From contig OX328126.1 in NCBI GenBank assembly GCA_946811695.1, positions 8,446,197-8,510,196 on the forward strand: a stretch of DNA of 64,000 nucleotides, written 5' to 3'. The position numbers and the translations under genes were made by a program. This stretch comes from Gonocerus acuteangulatus (taxonomy: Eukaryota > Arthropoda > Insecta > Hemiptera > Coreidae). How positions within the stretch are numbered: the first letter of the stretch is position 1; each line of letters opens with the position of its first letter. Below the pieces are notes generated by a model that was given only the letters and a program-made list of their open reading frames with translations, made no database searches and was not told the DNA's origin. Of this stretch, positions 10,826 to 21,588 are shown piece by piece.

Positions 10826-11565
10826 AACTTTGAACGGCCGAGAATCGGTGGCCATCGGACCGGATTGGGTCGGGTCGGGACCAATGTAGGCACCTCCATT
10901 GAGATGCATGTGTTTGCTTTTCTTTCAACAGTCGATGGCTATCGTATCGGATCGGATCGGGTCCAATGTAGGCACTCAATTTGGCCGTTGTCGATCAAAC
11001 TAAATCGGATTGGGAGAAATACGGGTGCAATGTAGGTACCCAATGACTGGGAAGACTACTTCCCTATTTAGCCCGGCTGACTAAGATCGGATGGCATCGC
11101 CCCTCTCCGTCTCCTTCCTCTTTATGGATCGGATCGGAGCGGGTCGGGAGAAATACGTGTCCAATGTAGATACAGGTTGACTGGGAAGACTGTTTCCCTA
11201 TTTAGCCCGGCTGAATAAGATCGGATGGATTCGCCCCTCTCCGTCTCCTTCCTCTTTATAGATCGGATCGGATCGTATCGTATCGGAGCGGGTCGGGAGA
11301 AATACGGGTTCAATGTAGATACAGCCTGACTGGGAAGACTGCTTCCCTATTTAGCCCGGCTGAGTAAGATCGGCTGGATTCGCCCCTCTCCGTCTCCTTC
11401 CTCTTGGTGGATCGGATCGTATCGTATCGGTTCGGGTCGGGAGAAATACGTGTCCAATGTAGATACAGGCTGACTGGGAAGACTGCTTCCCTATTTAGCC
11501 CGACTGAGTAAGATCGGCTGGAATCGCCTCTCTCCGTCTTCCTCCGGGTGGGGATAGCTAACACG
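10826..11565. repeat. Tandemly amplified GGATCGGATCGG repeat, about 135-150-bp units
   Basis: The block repeats a unit made of GGATCGGATCGG, GGGTCGGGAGAAATACG, CCAATGTAGATACAG, TGACTGGGAAGACTG and TATTTAGCCCGGCTGA, followed by CCCCTCTCCGTCTCCTTCC. About four units lie between 11005 and 11560; a related variant is at 10826-11005. The GAAATACGGGTCCAATGTAG part is the terminal sequence of the TA-target MITE at 32475-33173, so the array looks like an internal expansion of that family. Minus-strand frames here encode only the repeat. Confidence 0.75.
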
Positions 11566-12029
11566 TGAGCTTGAACGTGACTTCACAGCCGGGTCGCCCC
11601 CCCTCAACCAGTTGCAAGGAGCTTCCTCTCAGGACGGATGTAAGTACTATACTATATATACTATTTATTATTTTTGTTATCTACTACGCCAATAAACTAT
11701 AATAACATAAAATCTATATTTTACAATATTAACAAAAATGTCCTCCTTTGTTATTTTTGAAACTAATTTCATAAAATGATTATTCTCTAATATTATAGGT
11801 CCTCACTTTCTCTAATAAAGTTTTTACTAATTTATTAATCTAAGAATAGCAATTTACTTCTTTTGTATATAAAATGACAGTTCTTATAATTCTAACATAT
11901 AGTATCTTGTGATGTTTACCTTTCGTCTCAAGGTTGTATTATGTTCCCTAAAGCGTTCCTGGACTGCCAATTTTGATACAATTAAGTTTCAATATTATTT
12001 TTAGTTTTTATTAAAAATAAATCATAGTA

Positions 12030-12900
12030 CATGATTATTTTTTTGAGAGTTAAAATCACACTAAAAGGAAATAGGTGCGTTAATATCCTGTTTTGCAAAA
12101 TGTTATTGTCTTTCAAACAATTACTAATAAGCCTGCTACTATATTATTTTTAGTATAATTTTATTTGTATAATTAAGTATATTTTTTTGATAATTAAACT
12201 CACACTAAAAGGAAATAGGTGCGTTAATATCCTGTTTTGCAAAATGTTATTGTCTTTCACACAATTACTAATAAGCCTGCTACTATATTATTTTTAGTAT
12301 AATTTTATTTGTATAATTAAGTATATTTTTTTGATAATTAAACTCACACTAAAAGGAAATAGGTGCGTCAATATCCGCGCATCCATACAGCGCTTCCTGT
12401 TTTGCAAAATGTTATTGTCTTTCTCACAATTACTAATAAGCCTGCTACTATATTATTTTTAGTATAATTTTATTTGCGTAATTAAGTTTATTTGTTTGAG
12501 AATTAAACTTAAGACTAAAAAGAAATAGTTGCGTTAATGTCAGTTGTAACTCCAAAAAGTTATTTTCTCACAAAACTACTTCATAAACATAGAATATTCT
12601 TTTTAGTTAAATTTTATTTTAATTGTTATTATTTGTATAGTTCTGTTAATTGATATGGAAAGTAAATTTTCTCTAAAAGGAAATAGGTGCGTTTATATCC
12701 GCATGTATACAGCGTTCCCAGTGTTGCAAAAAGTTTGGTTTTTAACAGTACTATTAAAAAGGCTGCAATCTTCTTTGTAGTTAAATTTTATTTTTATTAA
12801 GTAATATTAAAACTTTGTTTATTTATTATTACAGTTCTGTTTATTCATTTAGGAATTAAACTCTCCCCTCTAAAAGGAAAAAAAAAATCCGCTAATAGCC
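12030..12900. repeat. Diverged tandem repeat, units of about 144-190 bp
   Basis: Six successive units share ACTAAAAGGAAATAGGTGCG and, in the first four, AATTACTAATAAGCCTGCTA. Unit starts are near 12032, 12176, 12320, 12484, 12640 and 12832. The first three are almost identical and later ones are increasingly diverged, with the sixth having an A-run in place of GAAATAGG. Confidence 0.8.
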
Positions 12901-13164
12901 GCATCCATATAGAGATCACAGTGTTAAAACTATCAATTAATTATCCACAATTTCTTCAATGTTAGAAAGCGATACGATTTTCATTTCTCGTCTTTTCCCG
13001 ATACCATTTTACAAGATGTTAACAATGTGTATATATATGTGTGTATTTACACATGATATATAATAATGATATATAATATATAATAATGAATGTATATAAA
13101 GTATGGCTCAGTTCCCAAAAGAAACAATAAATTTAAATTTATTATTTTTTTATGTCAATCTTGG

Positions 13165-13278
13165 TATTAGAGCGGTTCCTCTCTCCCTCTTATGACGCAA
13201 TCCGGAAGTACCGACACGAAAATTTCATGTTTCAGATCCTATAGGTCAATAATATAACGGTGGTTCAAATTTGTGTGT

Positions 13279-13312
<34 letters not shown>

Positions 13313-13935
13313 TTGTCTGTTCGCTCTCTAGGTGCCAAACAAATCGTCCGATTTTGATGAAATTTGGCACAAAAATCTTCCGTCTAATTTTAAAGGTCAG
13401 GGTCGTTAATCAACAGAATCCGTTCACTGGAAGATACTTTTTTGAGCGAAATTCGCGCGAAAAAATCGTAACGCTTACGTTTTCGAGTTCATATGCTTGT
13501 AGGTATTCGTTTTATAGGTTTCATAACGCAGAAAAACAATTGAACCCATTTTTAAAGCGATATCTGTAACCGTTTTTCAAAAACATTGAAACACGTACTT
13601 TTCCAAACTAATTTCCAGTTTGGGTATTCAGAAACGATTAATTCAGTTAGAACTTGTTTCAGACGTTTTATATTCATCTAATCTATGATAGGTAAATTTT
13701 GGTTCCGTTTGGAGTTAAGGAAGTACTAGAAATAAAATGTTTCATTAACCGCCATGAAAAGTTTTGGGAGTTTCGTATATTTTCTAAAATATCTTGAAAA
13801 CGGTTGGGAAATCATGTTAAATGGATGGTGGCCATTTGAAAGATTAGTAAATGCTCTACAAAATGGGTTCTGATGTAATCTTCGAAGGGGCGAAGTCAAT
13901 CGGAGAAATAAGGATTTCAAACTTCGCAATTGTTA
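13165..13935 (+). mobile_element. Family A-related element with (CA)n/(TA)n core, 3'-truncated
   Basis: Starts with a diverged terminus (GAGCGGTTCCTCTCTCC), then CAATCCGGAAGTACCGAC and CGGTGGTTCAAATTTGTGTG, a (CA)n plus TATA tract at 13279-13312, and the family A body from TGTCTGTTCGCTC. It stops after GTCAATCGGAGAAATAAGG at about 13912, where a family B element begins. The 3' terminus is missing. Confidence 0.55.
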
Positions 13936-13938
13936 GTT

Positions 13939-14059
13939 TTAGCACTTTCCTCCGAAGGAAAGAAGCTATTGAGGTTGGACTCATGACGGAATTTTTGAAA
14001 AATTTCTTCAAATCTTTATCGATCCTACCTAGTAGACACCGAAAATGACCCCCGTTAAA

Positions 14060-14118
<59 letters not shown>

Positions 14119-15195
14119 TATGCATATATATATATATATATATGTGTCTGTTAACACGATAGCGGCCAGAGTTTTTGTTTTTTCGTCACGAAACTTGGTA
14201 TATAGCATTCAATTAGCAAACGATTGAACGAGTTCGTTAACCACCAAAGTCGGTCCACCGGAAGGGGGGGGGTTTACCCCGAACCCAAAACACTTATTTG
14301 ACTATGTCAGCCGTAATATTTGTTATATTTCAACGAAACTTGGTATTCGTAGTGTTAATATAGAGAGAAAAGTGAGATATAAAAATGAACTAAATCGGTT
14401 CATTAGAAGGGGGGGTTTACTCCGGACCCACAATACCAATTCGCCACTACCAGCCGTGATTTTTGGTATATTTCGACGAAACTCGGTATTCGTAGTGCTA
14501 ATCCACAGGTAAATATGTGTTGTAAAAATAAACGAAATCGGTTCATTAGGAGGGGGGGGTTTACTCCGGACCCACAATACCAATTCGCCACTACCAGCCG
14601 TGATTTTTGGTATATTTCGACGAAACTCGGTATTCGAAGTGGTAATCTACAGGTAAATATGTGTTGTAAAAAGAAACTAAATCGGTTCATTAGAAGGGGG
14701 GGTTTACTCCGGACCCAAATTCCTAATATACTCATACCGGTCGTAATTTCTGCTGTATTGTAACGAAACGCTGTATACGTCTTGGGTAACTCATGAGAAA
14801 GAATTGTTGTAAAAATGAGCTGAATCGGTCAATCGGAAAGCGGGGGTTTAATTTGTAATATATTTGAATAGAAAAGCCGGCAGACGTAGGTTCACAAAGC
14901 CGCCGCAAGGAGCGCTTTCTACCACTAGAGTGACTGTATCCTGTTCCTGCGTTAGATCAAAATACGATAATATGAGGATTTTTGTATTTATTACGTAGTG
15001 TAGTAGGTACCATGTGTAAACATAACTCTGGATGCAAATTAATAATTGATCAGTTACTCATTACAAAATGAGAACTATTCACGTTTTTATTTTATTTATG
15101 TAGGATATTTTAAGCAAATTGTTCTGGAAAGCAGTCTACACTACCCAAATTCTGAGGAAAGTGCTTAGTGATGCAGCTCCTGCGTGACGGACTTT
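13939..15195 (+). mobile_element. Family B Helentron-like element, complete
   Basis: The 5' end is TTAGCACTTTCCTCCGAAGG, in which CTTTCCTCCGAAGGAAAG forms a palindromic hairpin. A (TA)n tract follows at 14063-14142, then a body starting GTGTCTGTTAACACGATA. The 3' end at 15155-15195 contains GAGGAAAGTGCTTAG (inverted copy of the 5' end), a GCAG-CTC-CTGC mini-hairpin and GACGGACTTTT. A second copy is at 52409-54075. Sequence is unlike family A but the layout is identical, so both are assigned to the same class by inference. Confidence 0.6.
14262..14870. repeat. Internal tandem units of about 140 bp in family B
   Basis: Four to five repeats of a unit containing a G7-G9 run, GGTTTACTCCGGACCC, a TTCGACGAAACTCGGTATTC block and TGTGTTGTAAAAA. 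Three further units occur at about 35615-35935. Minus-strand open frames across this block are only translations of the repeat. Confidence 0.8.
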
Positions 15196-15599
15196 TGCTC
15201 TTTTGAACGGATTTATGTATTTATTTACTTAAAGTTTAAACTGGTTGTTTCCCATTTTAATTGTATTTAACAGTCTATGACTGAAACAAGGTAAGGAAAT
15301 GTGAAACATTGTTATGCTGTTTCCAAGAGCGAACGTTGAGAAGGTTGGGAAAGTCGCCATGATACTGTCAGTTTCCTGTTGTGGCGCCTTAAATCTATTT
15401 TCTCCTCGAGATTTTATTTTATACTAGCTCTTACCCGGTGTGCCATGCTACACCTACTTTCTGCATCCAGAAAAGCCCAAATTAATTAGAAACCAAATAA
15501 GTAAGTAATATTAAAATCTAATAACACAAATCTGTAACTGTTCGGGTTCACAGTTTCGAACCCGTGACCTGGGAACTGTTAGTCCTTGAACCCGCTTAT

Positions 15600-15690
15600 G
15601 AGGTTGACCTCACGACGCAATCCGGAAGTGCCGACTAGAAACTTTCACGTTTCAGACCCTATAGATCAGAAAATATAGGTGGCTCAAATT

Positions 15691-15768
<78 letters not shown>

Positions 15769-16985
15769 TGTCTGTTAACGCTCTAGCAAGCTCAAAAATG
15801 GCCCGATTTTGATTAAATTTGGTACAAAAATCTTTCTTCTAATTTGAAAGGTCAAGTTCGTTAACCAGCAGAATTCGCCCACGGGAAGATAGTGTTTAGG
15901 GCGAAATTCGCGCAAAAAAATCGTAACGCTTACGTTTTTGAGTTTATATGCTTGCAGGTACTTGTTTTATAAGTATCTTAACATCGGAAAACGAATGAAA
16001 CCATTTTTAAGGCGATACCTGTAACCGTTTTTGAGAAAAGTGGAATTAATGTTTTTGTAAGTCATTATTTTTTTGTGGGTACTTTTCAATTGAATCGAGG
16101 GATTCAATTGAAATATTTGTTACATATTGGAAATTAATCCCAACTAAGATTTTTAAATTTTGGTTATATTTGGAGTTAAGGAAGTATGCGAAACAAATAT
16201 TTTATTAATAGACATGAAACGTTTTCGGATCTTCATACATTTTTCGTAAATATCTCGATAACGGTTGGGAAATCGTAGTTAGTGGAAGGGGACCATTCGA
16301 ATGCTTACTAAATTCTCTACAAAAAAGGTTCTATAGCAATATTCGATGGGGCAACGTCAATCAGAGATAAAAGCGCTTAAAACTTAAAAAGTGTTTGTCT
16401 TGTTGTTTTGAAAGGGTTTTTCTCTTTGATTATCTCACTTTTTAATTGATTGTTTCTTTTTTTAAATTGCATTTATCAGTAAAAGTAGTATTGTAGTAAA
16501 ATAAGCTAAGAAACGGTGAAAGGTATTGGTAATAAGTTTCGAGTGGCTGTGGTAATCAAGATGGCTGTGGCTAATCATGACGTATGCGTACTTTGTTTTG
16601 AATTCTCCTATCCTAGGCGAGGTCCTCATAGCCTCCAACTGAAGTTATCGTTATTTCTTATTTTATAAAAACATTTAACCCACGACAGAATCGAATTTTA
16701 TTCGCCATGACAATACCATGACAATTTACAGTTGATTATAACAGTAAAACGAATTTGATAGTAAAACAAGATAATTAAAATGTTTGGTTGTTTAGAATAG
16801 AGCCTTCTCAACAGTAGTCGAAGAGTAAGTACGTTTTCAGTACATAATTGTATTGACTTATACAGATTAAGAATTATCCGCTTCTGTATAAGTTGGCTAC
16901 TGTCAGTTTCCTGTGATTTGTGATGCTAATCTATTCCATTTCTTCGAGATGTTTGTAACCGCAGTTCCTGCTAGTCGGACTTATT
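15600..16985 (+). mobile_element. Family A-related element
   Basis: Begins with CGCAATCCGGAAGTGCCGAC, then a long (TA)n tract at 15698-15764 and a body starting TGTCTGTTAACGCTCTAG with the shared CGTTAACCAGCAGAATTCGC block. The 3' terminus at about 16955-16985 reads CCGCAGTTCCTGCTAGTCGG followed by ACTT, a diverged form of the family A end. No 5' hairpin is visible. Confidence 0.55.
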
Positions 16986-16994
16986 GCATATAAC

Positions 16995-17745
16995 GTCAAT
17001 TCCAGAACACGTAGAAACACCCCGATTGGAAGGAAATGTGTCACATTAGGGCCTTTATCGACCCTCCGAGTTTGCTTTGAATCGGGTAAATATTCTTTGA
17101 CATATGGCCGGATTGTTGAATCTTTAACAAAATTTTAAGGGTCACCCCTTAGCGAAATTTAAAACACATTTTTTAAAAAAAAATTTAATATTCCCAAAGT
17201 TTTCCCATCCGTTTTTCAATCAATTTTTTTTTTTATAATCGATAACTTTTTAAATGTAGGTATTTGGAATATTTTGGCAGAAGAACGACTTCTATAGAGT
17301 CGAGTATGTAAAAAAATTTTTGATTTAAAAATGGATGTCAGATTCGTTTTTAGGACATTGAAAAACCCCTAAATTCAAATTTTGGGAATATTACAAAAAT
17401 AAAAAAAAATTGGTCCAGATCGGTGACCCCATCGCTGTATACTCCCCTTGTTAGCCTACGTCTCTCCCCGTATCAACACCTACCTCTGTACTAAGATTGA
17501 TCAACATCGGTCAAACAGTGTGGGTTTGTATAAGGAACAAACATACAGACAGACAGGTGGTAGACCTTTTTGACTTACCTTACAACACTCCCCGGATCAA
17601 GATGTTCCTGTGTGCCATGTTTGGTCAAATTCTGTCGAACGACGTGAATTTTATAAGGAACAAACAGACAAACAGACAGACACGCGATTTTTATATATAT
17701 AGATTTTTCACAAAAGATCAAACCCCACCAATAATTCCTACTGTT
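16995..17745. repeat. Dispersed repeat of unknown class
   Basis: The part ACCCCGATTGGAAGGAAATG (17018 on) recurs near 39103-39160, and the part with CCCCATCGCTGTATACTCC (17428 on) recurs near 5595. Near 17525 and 17655 two copies of TATAAGGAACAAACA followed by CAGACAGACA are arranged about 120 bases apart. No protein recognised. Confidence 0.45.
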
Positions 17746-17756
17746 CCTTTTCTAAT

Positions 17757-17815
17757 AGCACTAGAGATATGAACGGAACCGCGCTAAGATGACGCAGTTC
17801 CTGCGAGTCGGACTA
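17757..17815 (+). mobile_element. Isolated family A 3' terminus
   Basis: CACTAGAGATATGAACGG is followed by the family A end with GGAACCGCGCTAAGATGACG, the mini-hairpin and GTCGGACT. A reversed terminus lies at 18078-18138, so the two 3' ends face each other 260 bases apart. Confidence 0.7.
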
Positions 17816-18364
17816 TTTTATGAATAAGTAGTGATTACTAAAAACCCGTTTATGGTAAAAAACATCAAATCAAACCATCGTAATGTAAATGAAATGTACT
17901 AAGTTAATAAGTGAGTGTTATTTTCTTTTGAGGGTATTCACTGTAAGAGTTAGAATATAAAGATAAGACTCGAGAAAGCAAAATAAATAAAAATCTTACT
18001 GGTTTTGAAAGAAATATAATTTTTTTAAATATCAAGAGGCATTTCACCCTTAATAACCATGCAACCGTCAACTATTAAAAAGTCCGACTCGCAGGAACTG
18101 CGTCATCTTAGCGCGGTTCCATTCATATCCCTAGTGTTATTTTGTAGACTTAGAATAGAAACAGTTATTACTTTGTTTGCATCATTCCTAATGTAAACAA
18201 ATATGAAAAAAAAAAACAAAAAAAAAACATGACTTTCGGCTAGGGATGAAACTATCCTAAGCAGAAATTACTCTTTCTGCCGTCCCAAGTTTCGGTCTAC
18301 GAAGACTCTTCTACGAATATATTTCTAATTTACTTAACTTGCAGTGCAAACATATCCATTTTAC

Positions 18365-19106
18365 CATGATGATTAGATAGTTAGCCGTCGAGGTGATAAG
18401 TACAGAAAAAGAATACAAAACTGACCAACAAGGCATTTCTCCTATGTACGCTAATATTTTCCAAATACTCGCCCGACCACCTACCTAGATTTTTACCTTG
18501 CCCCTTGGGTATCCTTCCATTAACACCTTTTCTCCTTTCCTGTCATAAAATGTCATAAACATCTGTTTGATCCTACCGCCCGTTTTCCCCCACCTCTTGC
18601 TGTTTCCAGTTACATATACCCCTTGCAGATTCCTTTTTTCCTTAGACACTTTCACAATGGTTACTTAATTGCCAACCTTGGTCTTCCTCTGCCGCTCGGC
18701 ATTTCCATTGGTATGTAGTATCTTATTTCTTTGTAAAATTAATTAATGTTACTATTAGCTACTATATTTGTCATTGGTATATAGTTCTCTTATTTCTTTG
18801 TAAAATCAATTAATGTTACTAATTACTATTAAAATCAATTACTGTACCTATTTTCTTTTTCATTCTACTCATTCTAAGAATTTTAAGACGATATGTTCTG
18901 TTATAAGTTAAACTGTATCTATAGTTCTGTTACCTATCACAATTATAAATTTTTCTTGATTGTTTCTGTATTAATTTCTTTTTTTTTGTCATTTTAGCTG
19001 ACGAAGGCTACCAATGAGTAGCCGAAACGTCCGAAATATAGATTTTTTTAAAACAAAATCATATTGAGGTTTATTTAGCCGAATCCCAACCATTCCATCT
19101 GTACTT
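18365..19106 (+). mobile_element. Penelope-like repeat with hammerhead motif
   Basis: This 742-bp insert is flanked by the 13-bp direct repeat ATATCCATTTTAC (18352-18364 and 19107-19119), and the homologous uninterrupted sequence at about 3440 confirms insertion. It starts with GATTAGATAGTTAGCCG and ends with CCAACCATTCCATCTGTAC. A hammerhead-like motif lies about 75 bases before its end. Variable-length target duplications and hammerheads in the pseudo-LTR are known for Penelope-like elements. No reverse-transcriptase frame is visible, so this would be a non-autonomous or solo pseudo-LTR copy. Related copies are at 27077-27205 and about 52625-53325. Confidence 0.5.
18998..19031 (+). ncRNA. 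Hammerhead-ribozyme-like motif, best copy
   Basis: CTGACGA (the CUGANGA box) is followed by one A, then a perfect 6-bp stem GGCTAC / GTAGCC with loop CAATGA, then GAAAC and GTC, the preferred cleavage triplet. Flanks can form stem I (TTTAG before, CGAAA after; one mismatch). Stem III would be only AC/GT with no loop, so cleavage would need a dimer, as proposed for Penelope-type hammerheads. The extra A at the base of stem II departs from the textbook core. Confidence 0.55.
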
Positions 19107-20506
19107 ATATCCATTTTACTTTTAAATGCAATTAAACAAAATAAAATTGTACATGAAAATGAGAAAGTAGTGTTATTTTTTATTGAACTACGGCCACATT
19201 CAACCACAAAATATAATTATATTTATAGTATAGAATTTGGCTGCATGACTTCCTACAGGTAAAGGTAACTGTCAGCTGTCCTAGAATGCTTGATGAGAAC
19301 AATGAATCTTGATTTATGAAGTGCAATAACAGCCTACCTGAACCGGCCTACTACCTCGACCCGGACTGACTCTACACAGAGAATATTTACGTTTTCAGTT
19401 CTGTTACAGGTTCAAAGAATTTGTATTTATTCCCCTGTTTTATTGAGAAATACATCCTCCTCCTAGAAGCAATAACAAAATAACAAGAAATAAAAACAGA
19501 CAAAAAGAACCGTATAAATTACCGAAATCAATTATCGTTTATCAAACTTCTAAGTTATATGTACTTATTTCTCCGTTTGACATCGCCTAATCAAAACTTT
19601 CTTCAGAACCTGTTTTCTAGAGCATTTAGTAAGCTTTCGAATGGAAACCATCCGTTTACCAAGATTCTCAACGGTTTTCGAGATACTAACGAAAGTATAA
19701 AAGGTTACCAAAACTTTTCTTGTCCGTTAATAAAATATTTTATTCTAACCCTTCCTTTACTCCAAACGTAACTAAAATTTCAACATATTAGTGTTGATAC
19801 AATTCAAACATGCAGAAAATGTTTCAACTGAATCCCACAATTCTAAGTACCAAAATCAAAGACAAAAAGAACAGTTCGAATAAGCGAAATCAATTACTTT
19901 AAAGTTTTAAGCACTTATTTCTCCGATTGACATCGCCTAATCAAAACTTTCATTAGAACCATTTTTGAAGAGCATTAAGTGAGCTTTCTAATGGTCACCT
20001 TCCGTTTCCCATGATTCTCAACCATTTTCGAGATATTAAGGAAAGTATACAAAGTTACCAAAACTTTTTATGTCTGTTAATAAAATATTTTATTCGAACC
20101 CTTCCTAAACTCCAAACGTAACAAAAATTTCAACATATTAGTTTTAATGAAAGTAGAACATGCAGAAAATGTTTCAACTGAATCCCATGATTCTAAGTAC
20201 CCAAACCAAAAACGGTATTCAAAAACTATTTTTCCAATTTTCTCGAAAACGGTTAAAGCTATCGCCTTGAAAATGGTTTCATTCGTTTTCCTAGCCCAAG
20301 AAGCCTATAAAACGAGTACTTACAAGCTTATGAACTCAAAAACGTAAGCGTTACGATTTTTTTTGCGCGAATTTCGCCCCAAATGCCATCTTCCAGTGGG
20401 CGGATTCTGCTGGCTAACGAACTTGACCTTTCAAATTAGACGACGGATTTTTGTACCAAATTTCATCACAATCGGACCATTCGTCTTCTACCTAGAGAGC
20501 GAACAG

Positions 20507-20561
<55 letters not shown>

Positions 20562-20722
20562 TATACATATATATATATATACAAATTTTAACCACCGTTA
20601 TTTCCGGTTTCTAGGGGTTCTGAAACGCGAAATTTTCTAGTCGGCAGTTCCGGATTGTTTCATTGTATCAACCTTATAAGCGGGGTTCCTCCCTATGGGG
20701 GAGGGAGGAACCGCGCTAAAAA

Positions 20723-21544
20723 TACATACAACTCTAACTTTTCACTCTTCTATCAACAATCCCCATTTTTTAATAGCGATATTAGTACTTTAATTATTTT
20801 CTACCCTTGGTAGTCGATAAGTGATCATTTATCAATGGATGAGTTATTCCTGCCAGACCGTCTACCGGTGTCACTTCTCGCCCAGTAAACAGCACGGAGT
20901 AAGGATGGGAACGAAACCGGTCTCCAATCTTTCTCTAACAAAAAGCTTTCCTTCGCTCTCTACACAGATTTCTTACCCTTATGTGATAAGGGTGGTTCAC
21001 TCCTAAAAAAGTATTTTTATTTCTTGGACAACATGTTTTATTTTTATGTTTTTATGGTTTGGCATTTCCAAATTAGACAGTTCCTGCGAGTCGAACTTTT
21101 TTTAAGGCTGAGCTCCTTCTCCTAAGCTGAATTAGCCCTTCCTTAACAAAAATACTATTTAAATAAATTCAAGTGCATTTTTTTAGAATTCCAGATGAGG
21201 AATACATGCAAATGAAAACGTATCTTTACAGAGAACTACTTGACGCATCGAAACCTTTTTTTACGGCGTTTCATCACCTTGTCTATTAACGCATGTGTAT
21301 AAATAGGTAGGGTTCCATTGTAAGAAACTCACTTATGCTAAAGAAATATGAACAAGAAGAGAGCCTTCCGTTTCATTCATAGAATACCTCATTAGATATT
21401 CATTCATGCGACTACAGTCTGTGGAAATCCAAGGCCTGTCAGGAGTTGTGCCCTCTTTTTATAACATCCATATTGCTAGCACAACAAATCTTGAAGAAGA
21501 TATTTTTCGCTTTTTCAAAAAGGTGTAAGGTCAATATTTAATAA

Positions 21545-21585
<41 letters not shown>
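20723..21585. other. Spacer with a diverged family A 3' end and a (TA)n tract
   Basis: GACAGTTCCTGCGAGTCGAACTTTT at about 21077-21100 is a diverged family A 3' terminus. A (TA)n tract runs 21550-21585 and is the target of the transposon that follows. Nothing else recognised. Confidence 0.45.

Positions 21586-21588
<3 letters not shown>

Larger units (their letters stand above)
18078..20722 (-). mobile_element. Family A Helentron-like element, complete, with nested insertion
   Basis: In reverse orientation the 5' end is at 20722 (GCGCGGTTCCTCCC hairpin, 20683-20720), then the (TA)n tract at 20513-20581, the body, and the 3' terminus at 18078-18138 (AAAGTCCGACTCGCAGG...TTAGCGCGGTTCC on the plus strand). 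The body block beginning TCTCCG and TTGACATCGCCTAATC occurs twice (19565 and 19918), an internal duplication of about 350 bp also seen at 45.0-45.7 kb. A Penelope-like repeat (18365-19106) is inserted with a 13-bp target duplication. Confidence 0.65.
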
